From positions 165,067 through 229,066 of the forward strand of contig LSRX01000533.1 of the NCBI GenBank assembly GCA_001939145.1: a stretch of DNA of 64,000 nt. The letters are read 5' to 3'. Below are positions 21,476-32,743 of the stretch, piece by piece. Each line of letters opens with the position of its first letter. The stretch's first letter is position 1. The position numbers were made by a program, and so were the translations under genes. Below the pieces are notes generated by a model that had not been told where the DNA came from, ran no database searches, and was given only the letters and a program-made list of their open reading frames with translations. The stretch is from Symbiodinium microadriaticum. Lineage: Eukaryota > Sar > Dinophyceae > Suessiales > Symbiodiniaceae.

Positions 21476-22225
21476 CTGCATGCCCTGGACGACCGTGATT
21501 GGTGTCTATGTGATTCACGAAGAAGTGGCTCCCACCACAGGAAGACATTTCGCTTTAAACCGTGTGCGTATAATACCGTACAATCATTCACTGAACACCT
21601 CTTGGGAGCAGTCTTCCGGATTGCTTTCCACATCCGAGTAGCCAGTGATGCGCAAGCGCTGTAGTACTGGAGCCTTAGTCTCACCAGGCGTGCAACTATT
21701 GCGACGCATCGTCTCCCAGATTGCGCTTTTGACACAGCCCACTAGAGGACCCCAACAGCTGCAACGACATGCTAGATGCCGCGGTGCGTTTCTTGGCTCC
21801 AGGCTGGCCGGAGGTGAAGCGAGCTCCATCAGGTCCCGGCCTCATTCGGGGGTCGAAGAGATTCGCGCTTTCCGCTCATTCCGCCGTCCACGAGCTGCCT
21901 TTCGAGCTGTAAGTTGATCGCTGAAGCAGCTGCGAACAGAATACGTTCTGGACCTGAGCACAGGATAAGAGAAGGATCCGAACACTCAAGGGCACCTCTG
22001 ACAAGCACATGTGCAAAAGAAATCAGACATGTCGACATTTGTAGCAAGGGTTTCATGTGAAGGTAACACTGGCTTGCCCGACCAGCTCAGGCTTTGGCAC
22101 ATTCGGCTAAGTTGGCCATGACAGCAGCCGCAAAACCGACCTGTGCCGTTTCCAGGCCAGGCTGCAAAGTCAGCGTTGCTCCTCCGCATTCCTCCGCCTA
22201 GTCCCCTGATAATCATAGGTCCCAA
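21016..22225 (-). CDS. Group of exon candidates, unknown function
   Basis: Minus-strand pieces: 22225-21986 (GLGGGMRRSNADFAAWPGNG); 22056-21829, the best (LILCSGPERILFAAASAINL, QLERQLVDGGMSGKRE); 21829-21584 (RLRITGYSDVESNPEDCSQE); 21222-21016 (SPLDNRMRRLSTVMGSSYC). They may belong to one or several genes. A GT microsatellite (21437-21471) interrupts the region and must be intronic or intergenic. Phases were not resolved. Confidence 0.3.
21437..21471. repeat. GT dinucleotide microsatellite
   Basis: Uninterrupted GT run of about 17 units. It produces cysteine/valine or histidine/threonine runs in all frames. Confidence 0.95.
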
Positions 22226-22445
22226 TGCGGCGATGTATGTGTGGACTTGTATCCATTGTATCCGATCTTGCGATGGGAACGAGCCGGCAGAGTTTTGTCT
22301 CCATGTTCACCCAAGGGTCAAGCCACCGCGAAGGAATGCTCGCCAGCGGCCGCTGTGATGAGGCCTGGCGAGCGGCACGTCTGTTTTCCTCGTAAGAGGG
22401 AGGGCCGCGAGGTGATGAGTCTGTCTGGACTTCGAGGGTCATCGG

Positions 22446-22718
22446 TCAACTGGAGGTTACACGTTCAGTGAATACAGCAGTCTCCATGAGCTCAGTGTAA
22501 GCCGGCCAGCTCCCACCTAGCATAACTGGAACCAGAGTTATCAGCACCGGCAGCCTCAAGCTGGGCAGGCAGTGGTTGGACATTTGGTCAAGGGATCGAG
22601 CCACGGCAAGCCGATAAATCATCCCAGCGATTTGCCCCGAGCCACAAGAAAAGGATCGGGCAGCTGCAAAGCCTCCCCTCAGTAGCTTTCGAAAGCCCGT
22701 GGCACATCGTGGCACCAA
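22446..22718 (-). CDS. Exon candidate, partly hydrophobic, unknown function
   Basis: A 90-residue minus frame: FRKLLRGGFAAARSFSCGSG, GMIYRLAVARSLDQMSNH, then a hydrophobic segment LRLPVLITLVPVMLGG that could be a membrane span. No family recognised. Confidence 0.33.
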   Translation of the reverse strand: MVPRCATGFRKLLRGGFAAARSFSCGSGQIAGMIYRLAVARSLDQMSNHCLPSLRLPVLITLVPVMLGGSWPAYTELMETAVFTERVTSS

Positions 22719-23233
22719 AAGGCGTTCTTTGGAATCACGGAATCATATCCTACCGGAGAAAGCCGACTGACAAAGGCCGAGACAGACGAAACCCAGGGCA
22801 TGCCAAGGCAGGAAAGTGCCTAGTTCTGCTGATCACGGATCCCTCGGTCGGCTTCTGCTGCCAGGTGGGCCCGCTATTGCCCAGTGCCATGGCTCACTGA
22901 GGCTCACTGGCTCAACAACTGCGGCCCCGGCGGTGTCCGCTCACCGGTCAGGAACCAAGCAGCCACCACCTGGAGCAGCCATTAGCAGCCACATCTTTTG
23001 TTAACTTGGGGCCTGGCCGCGTGGCCGCCCTGTTGCCATGGCCATGACTGCACTTACAAGGATCCGGCTGTGAAGAAGGGGCTGGAGGCCTGCGAGCAGC
23101 CAGGCAGCCGGCAAAGATGTATCTCTTGCGTCCTGACCCGAGAAACCTTGATCGTCTCCGTGAAGGACGCCGCGACATGTCGCAAGCTGATCAGGCCCAT
23201 CACCGCAACAAAGAACCTCTTACGAGGCGGCTT

Positions 23234-23642
23234 CTACTTGCTTGCGCTCCCATCTTCTTGAGCTCGTGCATCTGTGCATCTCGCCGGAAAAGGCCCAGGA
23301 CCAGCAAACTCTTTCTCTGCTTCACCTCGGCTGCGAGGGCATGAAGTGCCCAAGCGTGCCGTGATCCCACAAAGGCATGCGAAAAGCAAGAGCCGCCTGC
23401 TGCAACACAGTTTCACCATAGGCAACACGGCATTGAAGGCTTGAGCTCTGGACCCAATCTAGCTTTGACGTTGAAGTGGAAGGCCTGTTCATGTGGACAG
23501 TTCTACAGCTGCGCCCACAGTCTGTCATCCGACCAACTCGGAGAACCTGCTGTATCTGAGGCGCTGCTTCTTGTGGCCCCCCCCGTGAAACATACAGCTC
23601 CCGTCTCGGAGCAACTCTTTGAATCTGCCTTCTTCGACTCAA
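23234..23642 (-). CDS. Exon candidates in overlapping frames, unknown function
   Basis: Two minus frames look coding: 23642-23322 (LQCRVAYGETVLQQAALAFR) and, in another frame, about 23380-23225 (KQRKSLLVLGLFRRDAQMHE). A splice between them around 23340-23400 would reconcile both. The junction was not fixed. Confidence 0.3.
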
Positions 23643-23834
23643 AACGTCAGGACGATGTCGTCTAAGTGCTGACGAGGCATTCGCAAGGCTCTACTCGCTT
23701 TTTCGCTGCATCCTGCTTGCTTCCCTGGCCTGCCAATGACTTCGCGCAGCTTGCCGAACACCACCGTGGACCTCGGCGAGTCTGTGGCTGAACGTCTGCA
23801 GCTGACCTAAAGACATAGACAAACAATGCAAGTA

Positions 23835-24029
23835 CTAGATCGCGCTTCGTCGTGCTGTGACAGCGCTGTCGCTTGCAAGCTGGGCTCGCACTACCATGGC
23901 CGAGGTTTCGGCAGCATCTGCGCCTGAAAGTATTGGTCGCCAGAGTCCGAAGCCAAAGCTTTGAAGCGCGGCAACAGATCGACCGCTTTTGACAAGCTCT
24001 GCAAAGAACACTGAGGGTGTGTTACACAA
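23835..24029 (-). CDS. Exon candidate, unknown function
   Basis: Minus frame PSVFFAELVKSGRSVAALQS, FGFGLWRPILSGADAAETSA, with alanine-rich helical character. No domain recognised. Confidence 0.35.
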   Translation of the reverse strand: MCNTPSVFFAELVKSGRSVAALQSFGFGLWRPILSGADAAETSAMVVRAQLASDSAVTARRSAI

Positions 24030-24198
24030 GCCTTTGCGGCATTCTGCGTGGATGCTGTGCGAGACGCTTTCTTAAGTTGTCTCTGAGGTTCCTGCCAGCA
24101 CCAAAGCCAAAGGCCCTACATGGCCATCTGCTCCTGCAGCTGCCGCTTCGTTTGCGTCTGAGACTGCTGTCCTAATCACGTGAGCGCGTGCCTGCACT

Positions 24199-24240
24199 TC
24201 TGTCCGTCTGTCCGTCCGTCCATCCGTCTGTCTGTCTCTT
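24199..24240. repeat. Degenerate CTGT/CCGT tetranucleotide repeat
   Basis: Imperfect (CTGT/CCGT/CCAT) units. Confidence 0.9.
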
Positions 24241-24477
24241 TACCGAACACCCGTTGGGACGCAGCCTGGTGACAAGATGGTCTTGTTCAACACGATGCCG
24301 AAGAATGACCTCGATACATCGTGCATGCAAACCCTTGCAGGTAGCTGTGTTACATCTTCAACCGTCCGCTGTAAGGGGTTGATCCCGTTAGTGTTATGGT
24401 GCACTCAATGTGTTAACGAATTTCCAACTGGCCGAAGCTAGGGCCCAAGCACGACATACCAAAATGCGACCTGAGAT

Positions 24478-25142
24478 CTACGAAGATTCGATAAACAAAC
24501 TATCGACACCATCGTCGAGCTTTCGCAGGCAGTGCTGGAAACCGTACACGCGAAGGCATGACAAAATCTTTACCATGTCGAACTGAAGTTGGACATGCCT
24601 ACATATGAGGGCTTGTGAAGAAGATTGCAAACAAGAGTTGTTTCGAGCCGGATGCTGGCCATGCTGCAAGACTCAGCTTCGCAGTTCCACTAAGATGTGG
24701 ATCCGTCCTCGGTTGCAGTCGGGTTGGCAGAGGTCATGGCGGTGTGGACCTGCTGAGCATCTCGCATAAACCGGTCCCAAGTCGGCTTAGGACCAACTGC
24801 GAAGGACCTTCCGATAGATTCGACGAACCTCAACTCCAGTCAACAAGCCATGACATCAAATATCGGAGATGTTTCGAGACTCTGGCAGGAACCCAGCCGA
24901 GACTGTACACTGCCTGAAGACTCCTCCTCATCAAGGGAAGCTCATGTGTTAGTTCCGAGACACACCCGTTTCAACATCTGCGTGGACATGCTTTTCTGAT
25001 TACAGTCGTTGAGCTGCAAGACAGATCTGCAGTCCTTGAAGAGTTGAGCAAGGCGCTCTTTCAGCGTGCCGAGACGAAAAAAGGAAACTGGGAGCCTGAT
25101 CAACAACACGCCTGCGAGGGCAAGTCTAAATTCTCCGCGCAC
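24478..25142 (-). CDS. Exon candidates, unknown function
   Basis: Two minus pieces. 25142-24942 reads FFRLGTLKERLAQLFKDCRS. 24612-24478 reads QLQFDMVKILSCLRVYGF, CLRKLDDGVDSLFI and stops; its acceptor is probably ATGTAG|G. The second piece loosely resembles a SAM domain (hydrophobic helix, YGF, then a D...D-L motif), but the match is too short to assign. Confidence 0.35.
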
Positions 25143-25208
25143 TCCCGGAGCGGGGTCAGGGTTTCGCGGGATTCCCTCACATGATTCGCAGGCACAAACT
25201 GAACCCGA

Positions 25209-25724
25209 GTGATGTCAAGTGCTCACAGCGAGCATTCCGGCAAAGAACTGAATAGCTCGGACAAAAGCCCCAACATGCCAACCTTTCAGAAAGATTGGCT
25301 GGCGCAGAGGACAGGGTCTCGTGACTTCTCTGCACGCTTAACATCCACCAACTGCAAGCTTCTTTCGCATTTTCACCTGTCGAATCGCATATCGTCTCGC
25401 CATGATCTAAGCGTGCTTTCGAAGGGCGAACTACGAAACACCTGCAGACATACTTTGCTGCACGACATCAAGCAAGCCACTCCTCGGCTGTGCTGCGGAG
25501 GAGGGGATATCAAAGGTTGGTGCATGGGTGTGGCGCGCGGCGGCGCTGGCAGCCCTTTCAAAGACTCAGATGAAGGCACTGCCGACTTGAAACGCCGCCG
25601 GGACCTCGGGATCGTTTTCGATCACTCACACAAGGAACATGAAAAAGAGTGGCCTCACAGTCGTTCTGAGACTGTTCGGACTGTGGATATCATTGGATGC
25701 TGTGTGAATGGTGACCCGGCCTGA
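25209..25724 (+). CDS. Uncertain plus-strand ORF
   Basis: A 171-residue frame with hydrophilic, lysine/serine-rich composition and no recognised domain. It opposes the local gene direction and could be a chance frame. Confidence 0.15.
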   Translation: MMSSAHSEHSGKELNSSDKSPNMPTFQKDWLAQRTGSRDFSARLTSTNCKLLSHFHLSNRISSRHDLSVLSKGELRNTCRHTLLHDIKQATPRLCCGGGDIKGWCMGVARGGAGSPFKDSDEGTADLKRRRDLGIVFDHSHKEHEKEWPHSRSETVRTVDIIGCCVNGDPA

Positions 25725-25788
25725 CTCACTCTTCTGGGGACCACAACTTGATTTTGCCATCCTGCATGGTCAGGAATCGCTGCCATCC

Positions 25789-26238
25789 TCACTCGAAGCT
25801 GTTCGTGTCTGAAACCGGGCTGGCGAGCCTTTTCCTCTGCCTACAGGCCGAGGCTTCTCCTGGGCGCATCGCTTCAGAGATCTTCAGGTAACCCGACTGA
25901 ATGCCGCACCCCTGACAGATCAGAATATCTATGGTATTGCATGCAAAGCTAACTTGGACATCTCTAGCGGCTCTAAAGTTCAACCCTGTAGCAGCTGTGT
26001 CATGGGAATAATGCAGCCGTGTCACTCGCTTGGCATTCGCCCTGCTTTTAACAAGGGTCACATTGACATGAAGTTGGTATGCTTCTGCCTCTTCTTCCCT
26101 GCCCCCTGATACTACTTCAAGCCCCTGTTGAAGCACCTCGAGCTCTTGGGACTTGTAACTTCTTTTGCTTGCCGTGGGGAGCACGTCCACGCGCAAAGTC
26201 ACGAAGAGAAACAACTCCACAAATAGAAATGCAGGCAT
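25789..26238 (-). CDS. Hypothetical secreted protein, single ORF
   Basis: ATG to stop, 149 residues. The N-terminus (MPAFLFVELFLFVTLRVDV) looks like a signal peptide. It is followed by an acidic stretch (EVVSGGREEEAEAYQ) and a body with VNVTLVKSRANAKRV and CNTIDILICQGCGI. No family recognised. It may be one exon of a longer gene. This is among the longer minus-strand frames not created by repeats. Confidence 0.4.
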   Translation of the reverse strand: MPAFLFVELFLFVTLRVDVLPTASKRSYKSQELEVLQQGLEVVSGGREEEAEAYQLHVNVTLVKSRANAKRVTRLHYSHDTAATGLNFRAARDVQVSFACNTIDILICQGCGIQSGYLKISEAMRPGEASACRQRKRLASPVSDTNSFE

Positions 26239-26316
26239 GCGTGCTCTTAATGCCTACCTCTTTTCTGATGTCTATGGCGGCATGCATCCATGCTCGAGCT
26301 TGCGTACATACTTGGT

Positions 26317-26440
26317 GCGGGGAGGGAAGAGAGAGAGAGCGAGAGAGGTAGAGAGACACAGGGAGGGAGGGAAGAGAGAGCGAGAGACAGAGAGAGAGGG
26401 AGAGTGCGAGCGCGGGAGCGAGGGGCGGGAGAGGGGAGGG
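26317..26440. repeat. GA-rich purine tract
   Basis: Degenerate GAGA/GGGA repeat on plus, about 120 bp, almost all purine. Frames through it give Arg/Glu or Ser/Leu runs and are not genes. Confidence 0.9.
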
Positions 26441-26445
26441 ATAGT

Positions 26446-26631
26446 CTACTGACTGGTCGATTGTTGGACACCGCCTCGAAACCATTTGCTCGTCAGCACA
26501 CAGCTCTGCCAAAGCGACTGAGGCCGCCGAATGCTCGGCACCGACCTGCACAAGTGTTCAAACTTGGCAGCGGCAGCACCGAAGACCCTCCCAGCCAAAA
26601 ACAGGTTCCCAGCTGAAGTCAAAAGCTGCAT
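26446..26631 (-). CDS. Weak exon candidate
   Basis: Minus frame MQLLTSAGNLFLAGRVFGAA ... KFEHLCRSVPSIRRPQSLW. Plausible composition only. Confidence 0.22.
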   Translation of the reverse strand: MQLLTSAGNLFLAGRVFGAAAAKFEHLCRSVPSIRRPQSLWQSCVLTSKWFRGGVQQSTSQ

Positions 26632-28024
26632 AAACTAAGCCAGTTCAACTCTCGCAAGCACAAGTATCATTGTGTGCGCAATACTCTGTTCGTCTTACAT
26701 GCTTTGGGACGGCACGGCATGCCTCCCTGAATCAAAACTTGGACAGTGGGTCTCTTGGTCAGATCTTGGAGTCCTGGAGGCTTTTCGGAGACCAGATCTG
26801 TAAGGCGCAGGTCTAGGAGACTTCAACACTTATCGCTGGCCCTGGTGCACGGAAATATGCCAAGGCCTGTGTCAGAAACGTTGGGAAGCCGAAGCTTGAC
26901 ATTCGAGACTTTTGAGCGGTTGTACATCTAGACAATTCGAATCTTCATCGAGTTTTCGTAGTGTGTTTACTTTCGGTGATAAAGAGATGTGCAGCTAAAG
27001 CTGCATGATCCTGTTCAACAGAAGTCTTCCGGTTGATGTTATTTCGCACACCCTGTTGAGATCAGTGAGGCATGCACCAGAATCGAAAATTGAGAAAGCG
27101 TTCCTGACAGGGTGGTGTCGAACACGTTCACTTTGCACACTTGTCATGGCTCTCTTTCCAGCACAGTACCTGTCTCCACTGTGGCACCCATGCACGTGAA
27201 GGTCTTTCGTTGTCCATTTCTGACCACATGAGACGGCCAATGCCAAACGGCAATCGCACATGTACGCAAAGGTCACAGGACAGCTCTCGCGCTCTTCGAA
27301 CTGAAGCGAATCGCGTCAGAAACATCGATGCTGCTGTCACAGTGCCCGGCAGAAAGCCTCTGACTTTCCCTCTTCTTTTTACCCCTTTCAACGCCCAACC
27401 TCTCCATCTCTCCCCTTTCCAAGCGCCTTCTGCGGGTGCACTTGGCCAACGAAAGCCGCATCGGCCCAGTCTCCGTCAAAGCACTTCAACGTGACGGTGC
27501 TCTGGTATCCGCCAACTACCTGCTAGGGCTGTTTTCAGGCCAGCGCGGTCGCGGTCGTGGTGGGGACGTTCGATGCCACGAGTCACCAACAAAGTGTTCC
27601 CAGCTTCATCTGTCTTTTGCAGAGCCGAACGAAGCTCCGTCCAAAGCAACCCCAACATGACGGGATGCTGGCTGGCATATCATTTCTGGCCTCTATCTGA
27701 TTATCTGTGTAATTCGTCGCCTTGAACGGTAGGGGTAAGAGACCCTACCTAACCTGCTTCCCCCCTCCCCCCTTCTGGCAGCCCCAGGCGCTTGCAGTGT
27801 GGTGTAAGCCACTTCGCCTGCTGAATCATAGAATCACTCACAGCGCACAGCTCCCATTTCCATGACCAGTTTCTCGTCGCTTCGAACAACACAGCACAAT
27901 AGGCTGCACTGCTCTACCACAGCCCCGGATGCCAGCCTTTGTTCATCACCTTTCTGGCGATCTTGCCACAAAGGGCATTCAAGTCCTGGCTGTCATGGTG
28001 AACTGCATGTCTAACTAACTATAT

Positions 28025-28285
28025 TTATGTCAATTTACGTCTGTCAGCCCAGATTGGGCAACCGAAAATTATCCGTGGCATGGCAAATTCCAGGTCCGCA
28101 GGCCAGTCCTGCTTGGGCATGGCACGGAACACGTCCGTTGCTGGCTGTGGGCTCGTTCCTGGTAGCCGGATGAGCGCCTGAGCTACAAGTACGGAAAGCT
28201 TTCCATGGCCCGGCCGCGAGAACCTGAACCTTTTTCGGCCCGAAGCCCAAACTTTCGATGAAGCACACCCCGTCGCTTCGTCCAC
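28025..28285 (-). CDS. Exon candidate, probably C-terminal, unknown function
   Basis: Minus frame GKLSVLVAQALIRLPGTS, DVFRAMPKQDWPADLEFAMP, RIIFGCPIWADRRKLT then stop. A likely acceptor, TTCAG|G, is near 28228. Composition is convincing over about 65 residues. Family unknown. Confidence 0.4.
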   Translation of the reverse strand: MDEATGCASSKVWASGRKRFRFSRPGHGKLSVLVAQALIRLPGTSPQPATDVFRAMPKQDWPADLEFAMPRIIFGCPIWADRRKLT

Positions 28286-28660
28286 AACAGCCAGAAATCA
28301 GCCGAACAACCTGTGCATTCTGTGATGTTGGAGGTTTGCGTCCTGGAGCTTTAAACCTGCCAGGGAGCAGCTCCTGCAGGAGGTTGCGGTTTCGACTTTG
28401 CGGTTGCTTCCGACCTCAGTATCCGCTAGCAGGCTTTGGCATCGCACTTCGCATGACTCCAACTACATAAGTAGTAGCGTGCACAAGAGTTCATGACAGC
28501 TGGACCATGTTATACAAAGACAGTGCTTTTGTCGTGCTAGTGGCAGTGCCGGAGCGAGGACTGCACCCCGGGACTTTCAACATCCGCGTCCAACCCCGTA
28601 GAAGCAAAGGTCCTAACATGTCCTGACCACCACCCCTAACGGTCGCTAACGCGAACTCTT

Positions 28661-29175
28661 CTACAGAATTTTACAGCCTCCAAGCCTATGCCTTTTGCAA
28701 AAGTGCCAATCTTGTAATATGCGGCTTAATGATTTGCTGAAGAGCTCTCCCACAAAGTCTCTGCTGTCGGGAACTATGAAACCTATGTCCTCGGTCTTCA
28801 ACAAGCGAAACCGCATACAAATCTGTACTTGTAGCTGCTCAAGCATGGCTGGAAATCCACCCAGATCTCCTTGAGCACGTTCTCAGCTGACTCTGTCGGA
28901 ATTCTTGGGCGGCCCTCTGAAGGCCGTGGTCGCGGGCATTCTCCGTGTTTCCATTGTCCCAAATGCTTCCCCAAGCTTTCCTTCAAAGACCTGCACACAT
29001 CGGCACGATCTTTGCAATGCCTGGAAGGTTCCTGGAACACACTGCGATGGTTCTTTGCTGCTTCGCCCAATGCCATCATCGGCGACCGTGCGCGCGGCAA
29101 AGCCGGGCTGGACGACACCACAAAACAAGGAACTGAAAGGGATCGCATGTCCGGGAGAGCTGATAGACCGCACAC
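28661..29175 (-). CDS. Hypothetical gene, C-terminal exons
   Basis: Upstream frame (29175-28798): KNHRSVFQEPSRHCKDRADV and TESAENVLKEIWVDFQP. A different frame follows (28846-28661): LKTEDIGFIVPDSRDFVGEL, FSKSLSRILQDWHFC, ending at a stop at 28661. The frame change near 28800-28850 implies an intron whose ends were not fixed. A plus-strand frame over the first part has a CxxCxxC motif and is probably a shadow. Family unknown. Confidence 0.38.
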
Positions 29176-29182
29176 GATTTTC

Positions 29183-29575
29183 GGAATTAATCCCCTCCCG
29201 TTTTACTAAACACCTCCTCAATAGTGAAAAACCAACATTGGGGCGAATCCTCCCGAAATCATTCCTGCCCTTTAAAGGGGGAGGGTTTCGAGGCTCCAAA
29301 GACCGTTGGAGCACAGCAAGAGTGAGAGCAAGAGCAAAGGCAAGAGCAAGAGCAGAAGCATCAGCAAGACCAAAGCAAAACAAAGAGCGGGAGTAAGAGC
29401 AAGAGACGCAGCAGAAGCAGGAGCGAAAGCCAGCGCGGGAGCAAGAGCACGAGCAAGAGCACGAGCCTTCAAAAGTGGCAGCAGAGATAAAAAAAGGATC
29501 CCCTAATAATGAAAACATGTTCCGGGTTTTTATTGGCCCCCCCCCGTTTAACATGAGGGGGAAGGGATTAACCAG
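29183..29575. mobile_element. Fold-back element containing a hexamer array
   Basis: The ends are imperfect inverted repeats: left GGAATTAATCCCCTCCC...ACTAAAC (from 29183) against right GTTTAACATGAGGGGGAAGGG (29546-29566), then further pairing inward (AATAGTGAAAAACCAACAT with the complement of ATGTTCCGGGTTTTTATTGG, and GGGGCGAATCCT with AGGATCCCC). The middle (about 29308-29466) is a degenerate (AGAGCA)n array. The long minus-strand frame over this region is produced by the array. Confidence 0.68.
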
Positions 29576-29696
29576 CCCTAAAAGTTCCCGCTGCACTTGT
29601 GCGGTTCTTCTGGCGCAATTGCAAACCTTCCCAGTTCTTTTTATCCCGCGAGTATCTCTGAAAAGAAGCTGACCAAACACGCTTGCGGGCTTCGGC

Positions 29697-29978
29697 CTAC
29701 AGAAGAACTTTTGTCATACAGCGACGAAGCGACTCACTTCCGTTCAGAAATCCAAGCCCAGTGAGCCAGCCAGCTTGCTGCACCCAGGTGACAAGGCTTA
29801 ACAGCGACGGCCATGCATCAAAGCGGCAATGCTGAGACCTCCTCCTCAGTGAAGCCATCGCGAGCACCAGCTTCTTCAGCGGGAGCATCTTCTTCAGGAG
29901 GATCTGTCTGATGCACATCTGCCCTGAGAACCCAACCACTGAAGAAAGACAAACAGTGCTGGGACATGTATGTTTCAT
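29697..29978 (-). CDS. Exon candidate, unknown function
   Basis: A 93-residue minus frame: GQMCIRQILLKKMLPLKK, LVLAMASLRRRSQHCRFDA, WLTGLGFLNGSESLRRC. Helical and basic. No domain recognised. Confidence 0.33.
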   Translation of the reverse strand: MKHTCPSTVCLSSVVGFSGQMCIRQILLKKMLPLKKLVLAMASLRRRSQHCRFDAWPSLLSLVTWVQQAGWLTGLGFLNGSESLRRCMTKVLL

Positions 29979-30313
29979 ACACTCTGAGAGGACTCCCCGG
30001 TGCTCGTGCAGTCCATGTGCGCTGACAAGATCATGAAGTCATATTGCTGCGAAAAGGAATGTGAGACAGTGTGAGGCTGCAGCTCGTCAGCTACGCCATT
30101 CTCCTCATTCCGCTCCTGAGTTCGAATGCAGCTTTATGATAATCACAATGCAACCTCGACATCGCAGATTGTGTACCTCTGACATGCAGTCTCCAAGCTT
30201 CCACAGGATCAGCGGGTCGGGCAACAGGCTTCGGCGTGGCCACTAACCTGTCACCGGAGTACAGATGCAGTGGGAGTTTGCGAATGCAACGGGTCTGCAG
30301 CCGTTTTCATTGG

Positions 30314-30894
30314 TCAGCAAGCGCATTTTGACACAGAACAGGGACGGGCGAACAATTTTAAGCACCGTACAGCTTTGCAGGCGGTCGCCTGCAGTATCAG
30401 CATGAGCTGGACGGACCAAACTCCCAACTCTTCTATGCTCTGAACTTGTGCCCTCCATGCTGCATGCAAGCGTCTGGATGGAACACTACTCCAGCTACAT
30501 CTCTGATTGCTTTGAGACACTACTAAGGCCATCACAAAGGTTCCGCAAGCGCCTGTGCGAGTGACACGATGCTGACAGGCATCCCAAGACAGGCACCTCG
30601 GCCTGTACAGAGTCGAATCAAGCAACAGCCTGGCCTGACGCTTGTTCGGAGGCAAAACCAGCGTACCTCATGGTTCATCCAAGGCTGCAAGCCTAGCAGG
30701 CCGACTGACGGCGTGCTCTTTAGCATGCGCCAATGCAAAACGGCGAGCCAGCAAGCCCGAGTCGTTGCACATGAAAAAGAGATGCAGGGCAAGCGTAACC
30801 GAGAGCAGAGGACACAGCGTGGCGCACGGAAATTTCTGGATTTGCAGTCGGTTGCTCGTTCGTTTTCGTTCAGTCGGAGAATTTCCTCGGCCAT
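30314..30894 (-). CDS. Exon candidates, unknown function
   Basis: 30894-30532 begins MAEEILRLNENERATDCKSR, a believable N-terminus, later VGLLGLQPWMNHEVRWF. In another frame, about 30430-30314 reads VQSIEELGVWSVQLMLILQ. A plus-strand frame of 172 residues overlaps and is disfavoured only by orientation. Confidence 0.3.
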
Positions 30895-31245
30895 CCGCCG
30901 AGGCCTCCGGCCCAGGCGTCTTTCCTCCCTGCAGCCGAAGTGGTTGGACCCATGCGCTTTTTGCGTCTATTTTCCACCCCCCCGCCCGGCTTCGCCTTGA
31001 TTTTACCTCACGTGTCGGCCTTGGACCCCCTCACTGTTTGCTGTCACGTGGCTTGCTGCCGCCCGCCGTGCTTGCACTACTCTGCAGGCTCCAAGGCAAT
31101 CTTGAGGAAGTCTACTTGCTGTCTTCCTCCCACGACCTCTGGGCTTCTGCTGCCAAGTGAGCCTCTCTGAGGGCTCAGGCTGATTACCGATTTCTAGCGC
31201 ATTGACAGAGAAATCTCTGTGACCGCCCTCTAGAGTTATGGAATG

Positions 31246-31705
31246 CTATAACAGAATAAAGCTACAGGAGCTCTTCTTCCCCGCAGGTGGAACGACGCAT
31301 GCAGGTTGAAGCCCGACCGCAATGCAAACTACAAGGATCGCTAAGGCGCGCCGCCGAGCTTTCACAGAAACAAATGTTCTCGGTTGGAGAGTGGAGACCT
31401 TGGGATCTGCCACGCACAAGGCGCTTTCGTGTTGCGGCTCCTGCATTGCTGCATCGCTTTTCAAGATGGCACCCCAAGTGGGAAGCGATGCAAGAGGCTC
31501 ATTCAAGATGGCTTCAGTGTTTCCCAAGCAGCCCCCGGTGGGCACCTTTCCGCTTGCCCGGTGGAAGCGGTGCTGGCTGCTTGGCGATGAGCTCGCGTAT
31601 CTCATCCCCGTAAATCAAGAGTGCCTGCCGGAGAGAAAGAGGACCAACGACGGGGCTGTACGGGACCAGACGAAGCCTCGCGTGAGTGCACAAATTGACA
31701 CACAC
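31246..31705 (-). CDS. Exon candidate, unknown function
   Basis: The clearest part, about 31660-31590, reads LSLRQALLIYGDEIRELIAK with a possible acceptor, CGGCAG|G, inside it. The rest of the interval is open in several frames and ambiguous. Confidence 0.25.
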
Positions 31706-31999
31706 AAAACGGACATCAGCTTACATGAATGCCACGATGTTATACAAAGCAAGTCGGCGACGGGAACGAAAGCCAAGATGACAACCAAATTATAAGACAG
31801 TGGCTTGCCATTGCCTGTTGTCCGTGCTTGCCTGTTGCCCTGAAATCCCCCGAAACGAGCTCCCAAGCAAGTGACAACACGAGGACCCGCCTGAAGGCAA
31901 GCATTTTCTTCGGCTTCCTTTGCCGTGGGGCACAGCTCACTGGCGGCTTCCTTGCCCTGGCGTTGGACGGGATTTGCGAGTCATCTGACGCTCACTAAA

Positions 32000-32640
32000 C
32001 TGTATTGCCGTTAGAGTGCCACTTAAGCTTCAATTTCACGGTCAGTCCCCTTCTCCAACTCCCTTGTATTCATGCGGTTCCTTCTGTGAGTCTTGGCCGT
32101 CCTCCCTAAACTCAACTCTTGCTGCTCAAGCAAGTCGCTATTGGTTCGCGCGTGCAGGCTGCTTCGAGCTGTGGCAGGTCACAAAGCCATGAACAGATTG
32201 TGTGTTTCAACTGTACCCTGCTAGGCCATTCCAATCTTCAAAAGCAGCTAGACACGATCAGGTGGAGAGTCTTGCAAGAATAGTGCGCCGCGAAGCCATC
32301 ATCCCAAGCGCTACATCAAGCCTCACGGCTAGCAGCTAGCAATGGGAGTCCTCGACGCCAGCCCTCAAGAGCAAATCAGTCACTTGTAGCCTCTATCTCA
32401 GGGTTAAGCTGTTAAGACTAGTTAAGACACGAACAGACAAGAACCCTCCAAATTCAAAACAGGGCCCTTGTGAGCTGCACATCTCGTCCTCGGCGCACAC
32501 CAGGGTCACCGTTGCTTGGATGCCGACTTGCCACGTCCTCCGTAGCCCGCGTTACAGCACGGGATCAGTTTCAAGCCGGCCAGCCACCATAAGCCCAAAG
32601 TTTCGTCTAAGGGTAACAGCTGCCAAGGATCTGGTGTGTG
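32000..32640. other. No gene seen
   Basis: About 640 bp without a convincing frame, repeat or domain on either strand; probably intergenic or intronic sequence. Confidence 0.55.
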
Positions 32641-32743
32641 ATGACCTTAGCCAGAAAGGTTCCAGCAGCACAACGTAGACAGTGGTGACACGGCAGAATG
32701 GCGAGACCCCAAGTTCGAACAGGGACCCGGAAGAGTAAGAGTT

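Noticed and set aside
28540-28640. tRNA/SINE-like sequence on minus (TGGTCAGGACATG with GTTGAAAGTCC)
   Set aside because: The A box is imperfect, the B box is missing a key base, and no arms pair. A related-looking word near 32700 is too short to support a family.
28883-29680. 265-residue minus-strand ORF
   Set aside because: Much of it crosses the fold-back element and its hexamer array (Leu-Ala or Ser-Cys runs). Only the part below 29175 is kept as an exon candidate.
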